NCBI RefSeq assembly: GCF_950023065.1
Contig: NC_088680.1
Span: 13,008,559 to 13,072,558, forward strand
Source of the DNA: Planococcus citri
Taxonomy: Eukaryota; Arthropoda; Insecta; Hemiptera; Pseudococcidae
DNA length: 64,000 nucleotides
Direction of reading: 5' to 3'
Part shown: positions 33,120 through 45,000 of the stretch, piece after piece
Numbering within the stretch: the first letter of the stretch is position 1
Layout: each line of letters opens with the position of its first letter
The notes under the pieces: generated by a model
Database searches by the model: none
Seen by the model: the letters and a program-made list of their open reading frames with translations, nothing else
Told to the model about the DNA's origin: nothing
Translations under genes and position numbers: made by a program

Positions 33120-33400
33120 AAACAGGTGGAACAACATCAATGTCGCAACCTGGAATGAGAGAACTTGGTACAAAATTGGAAAACTCACCAATGTAATTAC
33201 GGAAGCCAGGATATTACAAATCAACGTATTAGGAATAAGCGAGACCCGATGGACTGGAAACTGTAGAAACTGGGCAGATGAAGCACCGGCAAACTCTCCC
33301 CGAAAGAAACTATCAGATACGCTAGAAACCAGCTAATATAGATGGAAATATACCTACGCTATCTTCTGTAAAGGTGTGCAACTACGACGACGACGATATA
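33120..33400 (+). pseudogene. fragment of LINE endonuclease N-terminus
   Basis: Translation of 33140-33260 gives NVATWNERTWYKIGKL, then LGISETRWTGN, the start of an APE-type LINE endonuclease (the E in SETRW is the conserved catalytic-region residue). It breaks off after about 45 residues and ends near an ACGACGACGAT tail. That looks like an internally deleted LINE in which 5' and 3' ends were joined. Confidence 0.6.
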
Positions 33401-33763
33401 TATCCAATTGTCAAAGATCTGACCACTTTTCCATGCTGATTTCTAGGACAGGTGCTTCTGCTTATAAGCACATCAAGAATCTGCTTTCTATGTAGATTCG
33501 TTTTTAGTTTCAGGTAGCATTGAGGAACAATATTTCCTGCACCAATTATCCATCTGTTCAGTTCAGAAACTACTTTTTTAGAGGAAAGAGAGGGACAGTA
33601 AAATAACAAGAACCAAAAAAATAGCCACAGAAATTACCTACAGCTTTATTATAATTATTTGTATTAATTTTGTATAGGTTGTACGTATATTGAAGAAACA
33701 CCACGAGCGTTAAGTAATTTTCTCATCTTAGTATAAGCTCTAATTGAGCTTTTGATCCTTGCA

Positions 33764-35459
33764 TTAGGTATTCCTACAGAAAGGTTTACACCATGGTGTT
33801 TCTGTAAAATTGCATGGTACAGTAATACCGAATAATGTGAATGGAATTCCTAGAATAGTGAGGGACTCCGCATACAGCAGCCCGTAGTTTACATTATGAA
33901 ATCCTGATTCGTATAAATCATAATCAACCAAATCTGCTCCTTTTTGATTTCCGCATTTTATAAAATCTCTGAATCGATATGGCGAGTGAATATCCCTGGA
34001 AAAAATTATAAGTATATATTAGTTTCGCCTACACTAACTCGACTAAGCTGTCTGTGCAGCCAATTGTGTGAAAAATTTACATTGCCTCGAATCGAGTTTA
34101 CCTGAATGTATTGTATTTGTCGGTTGTAAGATTGGTGGGACGAACTCTGTTGATCGAATTGTTGCTTATGCGATAGAAAAAATTTCTATCTTCTCCTCCC
34201 CATCCCCAGAAATGGTTACCGAAACCTCCGGCGCGAATATATTGTTTGCTGCGGGACATAAAATTAACACAATCGTACAATTTTTCGAAAAATTTGAATT
34301 TTTTTCGAAAATTTTTGAAGAATTGATTCAATAGACAGGGGAATTAGAAGAAGGAAAAATGAAAAAAATTGAACCATCAAAAAAAGAAAAGAACCGGGTA
34401 TACAATTCCAGAGGAAAATGATTGGATCTGATCAGGTCTGAACAGGTTTAATTGGAAATTTAATTTCATCCAACTTATACCCAAAATATTTTTTGGAACT
34501 GGAGCATTTTTCCCAAAACAGATTGAGTAGGAGTTTTAGAGCAAAAAAACATCAACATTTTTTGAAATGGCCCCTCTTTGAGAACCCATACCTCTCTTCC
34601 AGTGGTACCTTTGAAGCTAAAATTTTTTAACCCACTACAATTCAAAAAAATAGGCAACAAATCATATCTCAATAGATCTCTGTGACTAAATCTACACATA
34701 ATCTTACTTCGATATCAATGAGATTCCACCAACGTATCGTGCAGGATCATATTTGTCTCCTCGAGGATGATACTCAGGATTCGCCACGTTGTACAAATCG
34801 TCTCCTGGGTACGTGTAAGGGATTTCATCGTTCAGAGGCAATAAATCGATATCATGAAGGGCTACGTAATCACATTCAGGATATTGTTTTGTAATAATCT
34901 CGAATCCAGCGTTGAATGCTTGAATGCTGAACCTTTATTGAAACGATTCCCATCTGCAACCTTTAGCAAGAATTGAATAAATTTTAAAAATAGGTAAGTA
35001 CATAATTTATTTTGATTCTTTTTTTTTCAAATTAATGCTAACAACATTTATACGAGCTTACATGATTGACAACGATGAAATAAAACTTGATTTTTTGACG
35101 GTTCAAAAAATCATTCATATGAGGTATAAATTCGAGTAATTCTTCGAAAGTGTTTCGAAACGGTACCAGTACGCATAACACGTGTTCTTGCGATTTTCGA
35201 CCAATCAAAAAAGGCGTTTCTGAAGGCAAAAGTTTCAATAATTCTTTAAATCAGATATCTACTGTAGGTACATCTTCTCAGAAAATTCAATTTTATCATT
35301 TCTATGAATTATGATAAATACATAGGTACCTACTTACTCACCTAGTTTGAAAAATAAAAAATACACGATTAAAATCACAAACACAGTAAAACACAACGCA
35401 CACGTCTTTGTCTTCCTTCGCAGAAAATTTCTCACTACGAGTAATTTTAATCCACTCAT
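33764..35459 (-). pseudogene. beta-1,4-galactosyltransferase 7-like, copy B, with 8-bp frameshift
   Basis: Five exons by splice signals: 35459-35342, 35243-35062, 34960-34708, 34248-34102 and 33995-33764. Exon 1 gives a basic N-terminus and a hydrophobic anchor. Exon 2 has LCVLVPFRN and LNRQKIKFYF, exon 3 HDIDLLPLNDE, exon 4 FWGWGGED, and exon 5 ends in a Cys-containing tail (TPWCKPFC). Every exon is intact and phase-matched to copy C except exon 3. There TTGAATGC occurs twice in tandem on plus (34912-34919 and 34920-34927), making it 253 instead of 245 nt. The frame shifts before the DxD motif, so the catalytic domain is lost. All else looks well preserved, which suggests a recent loss, an allele, or a sequencing or assembly slip. 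Confidence 0.82.
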
Positions 35460-36002
35460 TTAACTCGATGTACTAGGTAACTAAACAATAAACGCATAAT
35501 ACACGAAGATAAAATCGTGCTGGGCTGTATTGAAAATTTGGCAAAAAGTCCAACAGACAATGGTGGGTATTCCAGGTTTTAACGATGCCTGCTTATATTC
35601 GCTGGTCACCTTAAATTCGTGGCATTGGTACTTAATCAGTATGTACTTAAGATAGTAAATAGGTACTCGTCGGGTATCCTTATCCGCTGATAAAATTACA
35701 TAAAAATTACACAAAACGTGAAAAAAAATTCAAGCAGGGTATTTTTCTGTAAAATTTTATCATTTTTTTTCAACAAAGTAGGTATCATCTTTTGTAAACA
35801 GTTTAAAATATTGGAAAATTTCGAGTACACAGGTATTCGCGAGAATTTTTGACCTTCATGATTAAATTTTTTGAAAAAATTAATTTTGGAGATGGATACC
35901 TATTTATTGGAAAGAAGGAGAGGGTGTTACGAGTCATTTAGAATAATTTGACCCACGAATAATGTGAAAATCACCTCTTTTAAAATTTTATTATATCGAA
36001 TC
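35460..36002. other. intergenic between copy B and the transporter
   Basis: No gene is seen. It presumably contains the promoter of copy B (right-hand flank) and the 3' end of the transporter (36003 side). T-rich from about 35760. Confidence 0.4.
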
Positions 36003-39000
36003 TCAAAACGACACATGCTTTGGTCTGGTACTTTTGGACTTGACGAAACATTCCTCAATTTCAGCCAAAGTTTTGCCTTCTGTTTCTGGTAACCAAACGT
36101 ATAAAAATATGAACCCGACGAATCCTCCGAATCCGTATAAAAAGAAGCATCCGTGCAGTGATAACGTGTGTTGTAAATCTAGATACGTCTTGGTAAAAAT
36201 GAATGCCAGAATATAATACGAAGCAGCCGATAATCCGGCTCCAACTGAACGTCCTCTGTATAAAAAAATAAATACGGTAGGTAGGTTTTTTGAGTATTTC
36301 TATAAAAATATAAATATTTGGGATTATAAGGTCACCTGGTTGGATACACTTCACTAATCAGCATCCAAGGTATTGGACTAATACCGATCATTGATGAGAA
36401 ATACAGGTAGCAGAATAACGTCAAAGGTATCCAAGGGATTTCTAGCTTATTCTTGTACAATGTGTAGAAACCCAATAGGACGCATCCGATGCAGCAGGCC
36501 ATCATTGAAATTAACGAAAGTCTTCTTTTTCCTACTTTTTTTACTGTTACAATACAAGTGATGCCACCCAAAAGCATCACACTTCCTGAGGTGAACTGTA
36601 AAAATAGGTACCTAATTAAGAATATTGGTAACGTGTTTCAATCACACCAATTTTTTTTTACAGAAAATCACTCTTTAAAAAAAGTTCAAAACTGAGCAAT
36701 TTCTGGAACACTCATGAGCAATTTTTTGAAGATTTTTTAACGATTTTTTGAACATTGTCCAAGTTTTTTCAAAACTTCATTCTGGTCACTTTCATTTATT
36801 TTAATGTTTTTTTTTTAATATTTAATAACTTTTGAATAATATTTTTGAAAACTAGATACTTGACAATTCTGAAAAATATTTGAACTTTTTGAAGGTTTTT
36901 GGACAATTTTCTGAAAATATTTTACCTAATAAAGTTTTTTAAAAACTTTGAAATTTTGGACACAGTTTTTGATCATTTTGAACAATTGTTTGAAAACTTC
37001 TCATCAATCAACAGTTTTTTTTTAACATCCATTGAACAATTTTTCTTTATTTTCTGAAAATTTTTGAACATTTTTCTAAAAACTTTTAAAAAAATCAGAT
37101 AATTTTTTTTGAAAACTTTGGGAACTATTGTAAAAATTGTAGTTTCATTTTTTATTATTTTGTAAAAAAAAATCGTGATAATTCAAGTCGAATATTTGTA
37201 CGCGTTTACGTACACATGTACCTACCTATTTATTGTTTCGGTTGTTTTTCGGTCACAAAACAACGAAATTTTTTCTCGTCATCATAATTAGTAACCTCCT
37301 ATGAACTTTCGCGAGTTCATTTCCCGTTGAACTTTGATATAGGGCATACTGCCTCCATCGCCTAAAGGGGGATGATTTTGTGAACCCCTTAAACTGATAA
37401 GTTTGGGAACGTGTTATTTACGAAGGGTAAAATAATCTAAATAGTTAGCAATTTGTCATCAATTAAATGACAGATTTATGATGACAAGTTAGGTCTTTAT
37501 ATCGAGCTCGCGCCGCGAGCTTATTATTTAAGATAGGGAGAAATGCCGACAAAGATCTTAGCCTTTGGTCACGTGACTTTCTTAAAAAACTATATATACA
37601 AGTAGTCCGCGGCATTTTCTCCACTTAGTTCCGTTTCCTGCAGTAAGATGGTTCTTCGTCATTTAGTAATAAGTTTTTATTTGTTAACACCTCGCGTGTG
37701 AAATTTATTTAATTTGATTTAGACAATCAATTGATCCGATGATCAATTGTATTGGAGTTCTGTTCGGTAGTTTGAGGTGTAACCGGTCACCTGTAAATTA
37801 TGCGAAGTGTTATGTGAAATCTCGTCTAGTTAAGGTGCCATCGTCGTCCTTAGTATTAGTAGGACCCATGATAGAGATGGTCAATGTGGACAGTTTTCAG
37901 GTAAATGTTGAAGCGCATTTATCATCAAGGTAATTGGCTTATTACTAATTATTGTTATAGGTAGGTGTGTGGAATCGGAGAATTCCATGCCTACCTAGTT
38001 TTTATTAATGGCGTTTTGCATGACTTCATCGTGTATTTGGTGTATAGGTTTCTTATTTTTCTACTCGTGAGCATTCCCTAAATAGGAGGAATGCTACGAG
38101 GAAATTAATTAAGTGCACTCGGTACTAGTTATAAATTATGCATTTTACTTCCTTATGACGGATCGTAGTAGACGTAGGCTACCGATTGGTAGAACCGAAG
38201 TCCTATGTATAAATACGTTATAATAAATTCTTTAAATTGTATTGTAGGTTGTCTTTATTTCAACGTTCAATACATAGATTTTTGCGTAGTTAAGTCAGGT
38301 TATTGGTTAGATAGAGAGTCTTGAGCTATCCAGGCAAATAGGGAAATATTCACCCCCTAAGGTGATATTTCTAAAACTCACTAGCATAGGAAAACAAATA
38401 ATTCCTTCTCTCCCTCTAACCGAGGCAACCAGGCCTAACTATGTCAAATGGCGCCCGGATCAGGTGCGATCTTATTTTTATGGCACTGCCATAAAATAGA
38501 TCGATCGAACTCACTAAAATTGTATTTTTCAAAAATTAAAATTTTCGAAATTTTCGTTTTAGAACCCAAAAAGCTCCCTAAGAGCCCTGTTCTAATCTAA
38601 ATTCATAGTATTTAGGTTCTGTTTGCCAAAAATTAAAATTTTGAATATTTGAGAATTCAAAATTCAGCCCCATTCAATGTATTTTTTGAGTGTTTTTTGC
38701 ATAATTCAGAAACTATGTACAAAAAGTGCACTAATTATAATAATATTTTATAGTGATATAAAATAGAGTAAAAATATTATAATTGACTGCCTCAGACCAT
38801 CCGAGTAAAAAGCAGTCAATTATGATCAAAAATGAATTTTTTGACCTCGTAGGTAGATGTGAAGTGTTGGATATAATGAACTTTGGTTGATAAAAGTGAT
38901 CCTTCTCACGATCGATACATAGTACCTCTTTGAAAGATGCTTTTTCAGTCCAAAGTTTCCAATATTGTTGCATTACAGACGAATCAAGGAATTTGAAAAA

Positions 39001-42000
39001 ATAAAATCATTGCTTTCTTGTACTAAATTGTCACACTGTGTCCTGCTTATTATTACGTTTTTTGACCAAAAATACTTCAAAATGTAATAGAAATTGGATG
39101 AAATCAGTGAAATAGGTATCTCCGACCTATTCATTGAAGACAATTTTGAAAAAACAGACAGGGGCACCCCCAGTGCAATTTTAACAAGAAAACATCTTAA
39201 ATAATAGTAGGTTATTTAAATTAAATAAAATAGAATAAAATTAATCAAACTAATCTACAATTAATATGCATTTTTTCGCGATTTTTTCGTTTCTGTATAC
39301 TATGTACTTTGTAATCACGTAAATATTAGGCGTAGACTCGAAAATAGGCTTGCTGCGAGGGTGCTGTACCTACCCAAGGTCATCACACTCAACGCACCCC
39401 TCTGGAAGCGTAAATATGCGACACATAAATCTGTCAAGTAGGCGTTACATGCACTGAAAAATAACATCATTAATTTAGAACATGTAGCTGTCACAATTTT
39501 TCTTAGAAAATAGAAAAAATGCGTGTATTTGTAATCGTTAAATAGCGTAATTAATGACCATCCGTGCAACCCCTCCTGTCCACCCTTCAAATCTTCAAAT
39601 ATGCACGCTTTAAGTAATAAAATAGATACGATGCGGCGAGTGTCAAAGGATTTGTTAAGACAGAAGGGTTCCTCACACCAGCGTAAAGATGAGAAAATGA
39701 CCACCTCGTCGACAGGGTGTTAACCTTTTTAAATAGGGGAGAAAAGGATATGCGCGCACATCAGAAAGAGCTAAGCAACCGATTACATAGCCATCTACTC
39801 GCATATTCGAAAAAATTAGTCTTTGCAGCATCGTTGTTCCAGTGACAAGTGTTCAGTGACTTCGGATAGGTACCTACCTAACTTCGAGTTTACGTCTGAT
39901 TGCCTTTAATTTTTTCAACTACTTGGGTAAGTTTGAAAAAACTGCTTTTGTTTCGCGTTTTTATTTTTGCTTTGATTTTGAAAAAATGGATTGTGACTTT
40001 CGATTCGCATCACCATTTTTCAAAAGAAAACAGCCCAAAGTGGCTATGGCTAATAATCATACTCGGTTTCCGGCTTTTGATCTCACCCATTTCGATGAAG
40101 GTCGAATTAAAGAAGATCAAAGGACCCCTTCGCCTCCGCATTCGGATGATGAAACTGCGTACCCCGCTGAAGCCTTTGAAATTCGTAAAAATCCCCCTAT
40201 AAGTGTTGAAACTTCGCCTTTGTCTGATAAAAGTGAAAAAGAGCCGAATGACTTTCCTGATTTCGAGTTGGTTGAATTCGAAGATTTTTCTGAGAAAGAA
40301 ATTAGGAAAAGTGAGACTTTTTTGAATCGGATCAATAAGGAAGAATTGACCAAGGATGAGATTTTGACAGTAGCGCTAGATGAGCTTCTCAAGGATGCTC
40401 ATCCCGATTCTGAGGAAAAAGCGATTGAGGCTGCGGTCATGATGATGGTAGCAGATATTTCTCTCGAGAAAACTGAGGAAAATTCCGGACTGTATAAACG
40501 AGTTAGCGTGATTCCTATTCCTATCTTGCAGAGATATACCCTCATTGGAGATGGCTTATGTCATTACATAATGAGAGGAGATGTGGTTAAGGCGACTCAC
40601 TTACCTGAGTATTTGAGAGACCAGATACCACTCAACGAGCTTTATATGAAACTTTTGCCTGTTGAAATTCCAAAAAACGCAAGGGTCATTTTATCAGCTG
40701 GTCAATTGGAGTTTAATTACGCCGAAAAACCATACGTGGTTATAGAAAGTCAGCTGAGAAAAGTGATCAATCTGATACTTCAAAAAGGCGCGGATCTGAT
40801 TATTTTGCTCTTCCCGATTTGTAAACCTAGAAATCCTGAAGAGAGAAGTGTTCGAATAACGCGATACTTGGACTTCAAAAAATTATATAACTCTGTGGCC
40901 GAGGACCCTAGAGTAATACTTTGGAGAGGTCCAAGTTTGAAGTTTTTGGAATTAGAAAGCAGTAAATTTTTCTCCGAAAAGCACGTCGTTCGTCCCAAAT
41001 TAGGAGATAACATGGAATTACTGCCTATTCGTCACAAATTCCATTACGCACCAGTTTTGAGGAGATTTTTTATCAATACTCTCGAGTATAATGATATTAA
41101 AAATTCAATGATTGTTGAACTTGAGAGATTTGAAGAAGCTCAGTATAAGTATGAAGGAAATCCGAGAAAAATAAAAGGAGGCCTGAAGAGATTATTCGAC
41201 CATAGGTACGGACCGTACATTAACCCCGGCTATCCAGAGTCGGAGCTTGATTTTTTCGACCTTCCTACGATGATAGTACCTCCTACCGTCCATTCAAGCT
41301 CAGAAAATGTCGTTAAGCCAGAAGTTAAGGAATTCTGTGAAATTCGAGAAACCATAGAGTTACCTAACAGGAGTGACGTAAAGAAAGAAATGAGGCCACT
41401 TAAGGAGAGAATCAAAAAGGAGTGTGAAAAACACGTCACTTTTCCCGAAGAAAAAGATAAAACGAAAAGAAAGAAAGAAAAGAATGTAAAATGTTCTGAA
41501 ATGGAAATAGATCAGCTCCCAGGTGTAGTCAAGGTTACACTCCCTGATTTAGAGAAAATTCCAAAATCGAGGAATTTTGAAAATCCTGAGGAAAATATTG
41601 AGGATCCTACCTGCATTATCGATGTTGTTGTAGGAACTGAGAAAATAGGTTTAGAATTAGACTCAGGAGCGTTTCCCAATTTAATGTCTCGTAAGCTAGT
41701 AAACTATTTATGGCTCAGATTTCCAAGCTGGGTTAGCATGAAGGATTTAGATCACAGGATTGAATTTAAATCTGCCGATGATTCGATAATTAAACCGGCG
41801 TCAGTGCTTGCTGAGGTTAAGCTCTTATTAGGAAAAGATATCGTAAGGGTACCTTTCTATGTGATAGAGGTTGACTCAGACCTAAGTATACTCGGAAGGA
41901 TGTCGATGGATCACTTAAGGATGACCTTAGACATCCATAAGAGAGAGGTACGATGCAAGCCTGAATATTGTCGCAAGATTACGATACCGTTTAGAAAGCC

Positions 42001-45000
42001 TGAGAAAAAAGAGACAGAAAGACCCGTCGAGCAAGTGAAAATTGAGGAAAATAAGCCAATGGAAAATCCTGATTATCCAATCTTGAGGGGCATTCTTGAG
42101 GCTGATAATGCAATTTCAGAAAGGTATTCGCGAGCTACTTTTGAATTAGGACGTTCTACTAAATTCGACGATGCGCCTCCGGTACTTGAGCCTAAACAAC
42201 CCGAGCCTATCACGATTCCAGAACCTCCATTATACGAATTCAAAACCCTCCCTTACGGTATGTGTACGCCATTAAGTACCAACGCGGTACACCACTACGC
42301 TCAACAACTTCTGAATCAATTCCAAGGAGACTCTCCATTCCATAAGGAGGCCACTAGGAAGATCAAGAAACTCAAAGACGAGCTATTAGGTGGACAACCC
42401 GAAGATACAGTACAGGCGTATACTGACGACGTGATGATAACAATCACGTCATCAACCTAAAAATTCGCGTTTAAAAATAATTAAAATGAAAATTCGCATT
42501 CGGTCAAAATTAATTCAATTAATTTCCTTAAGAAAATTAACATAGATTGAAATACAATAATAGTCAAAACACCCTACTCGTTCCTCCTAAACAAATAGGC
42601 ATCAAAATAATAATATTATTAACCTAGTTAAAGTAACGTAAGAAATTCAAAACAATAGTATCGAAACAATTCCCCAAAAAATTTGTATTCATTAGCAATA
42701 GAATAATTTTGAAATAACGTAAAAATTCGATAAAAAACCTACCGAATGTGAATAAACTTTGTATTAAAGCTAAAACAAAAGGATTCAACGTCATTTAAGA
42801 ATAAAATTTCCGATTGAAATAGATTTCCATAATATAAAATAATCCAAATTCCAATAGACCAATACCTATTCAACACAATAAGTACATAGAATACGGAAAA
42901 TTCGTCGAAAGTATTTAAATTAGGCAATAATGTTGATCTTGAAAAATCCCTATCACTCTGTTCCTTATCCTTATCTGGTAGAAACAACGTTAGGTGATAA
43001 TAGGTACTTAATTCTCTCGACACATATAAATTTTCGGTATTTTAAAACTTCTCACACTTTCGAAAATCACACTAAAACACCCTAAAATACGAGTTTTGTT
43101 TTCTGTACACAACAATATAAAACTCAACAAATACACGAATATATCACAGGATATACTCGTAAAGTTGAGTGACACTTGCGGTGTATGGAAAACAAATCAG
43201 TTAATGGTTTCTGTCACTCACCCTTGTAAACGATGTCCATGCGACAAGTTGTAAAATGATGTTCGTTGAACAGGGGGAGTGAAAATAAATCATCCCTTGT
43301 GTTGCGTAAACGAAAACACCCTTCGGTATTACCTCACATCCGGTGTATAGCATTGCAGCATCTATAGCGTCGCAGCATCGTAAAAATCTCGATGATCCAT
43401 CTTGCTTTCGATTTTCTAAAACAAAACAGAAAAGATAAGTCGAATTGAAAAACTAGATAGGTAGTCGATAAAAAATTAAAAAATTATGCTATGCTACGAC
43501 TAATTAAGTAGGCAAACCGGTTTTAAACGCGCACGATCCAGTATTAGCTCCCTCTCGTAAATCCGTGACTAGAAATCGACTGATAACGAAATCAAAATAG
43601 ACCGGCTACTTAATGTCAATTTTTTGAACTGTTGTTTCTTATAAAATAGAAATAGCCGAACTGATTTTTGCACATTTAATTTCTTATACGGTGTTACAGA
43701 GAACGCAATCTAGTAAGAGACGATAAAGGTAAAACGACCTAAGGAAATCAAGTAAATTTCTTCTTCTAGAAACACCCACACTTCTTTCATCATCCGAAGT
43801 CGACAGAGTAACAGGACCTAACAGCGAAGTTGTGTTTCAATTTTGATAACTGTTTCAGACCAAGAAAAATGTTTCCTAAGGACGATCCTCCGGCATCATC
43901 AAGTAGCGAAGCAGCAAAGTGGAAAGCATTGGCCATTTCACTTTGCCAAGAGCGCGAAGAACTTAGAACGGAAAATGAACGACTACGAGCACAAATAAAT
44001 GCAATAAGGCGTAGGGAGGTGGAGGAAATAATGGCCGCAGTATCCATAATCCAACGACCGACACAGGTGAATCCTGGCGAACCTACACCTCCGACACCGC
44101 TTGTGCCAGGTATCATAAAACCTCAGCCAGCTTCAGCCCGGTTATTGGCACCGCCACCGTTAATGATTAGTCCGGTCCAAGCGACTTTAGGCCAACTCGA
44201 TCGAGACGATCAGCCGTCGGCGTCCGTACCAGCACCACCCCCAGGGATGCTGGACCCACGACAATCGACTGACGGGGGCACGAGTTTCGATAATGCCACA
44301 GCCCAGGCTATAGACGTCAACGAAGAATCACACCCAACTCAATTAGGCACTGTCTGTAGTACCGATGAAGAAGAAGAAGAATCGACTACGAACCGCCAAC
44401 GAGACTCCGAAGGACAGCGATCGCCCACGACAACGAAAGCTCGAAAAAATAAAACACTCGCGAATGAACGTAAAAGGGCCTATGATGAGTTCTACCGGCA
44501 GGCGGAGGAAACTGTGAAAAACCTCAAATTCGCAAACAAAGACAATGCATCGTGCCCACTAACAGACAAAACAAAAGATGAAAACATCCCTAAACCGTAA
44601 GAAAGTTACAACAAATCACTGTGTAATTAATCTAGATTAAATACCCAATATCATAAAATAGCTACAACTACCTTATGTATAATTACGAAATACAATATCT
44701 GTTATTGTTCGACTAGCATCAGTATTGAATACTTTACGATAGAAGAAAACAATCAATTTTTTGTGACAATAGTATAGAACTAAATGACGTTAATCCTTCC
44801 CATTTTTGTATAATCGTACAGCATATTTTATTCTTATTCATTACTATGTTTATTTTATACAAACCTACTATTATGATGTAATACATCTCGTTTATCACAT
44901 ATTATACGTTTATTAATATTGGCAAGCCCAAAGTTTTTTCTTTTATGATTCCAGAAAAGCATAACCGACTAAGAATGTTGATTCAAGAACCAGGTTTTGA

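Noticed and set aside
40117..41439. Minus-strand frames opposite ORF1 of element 2
   Set aside because: They are antisense shadows rich in Ser/Leu, which is typical of the complement of acidic coding sequence.
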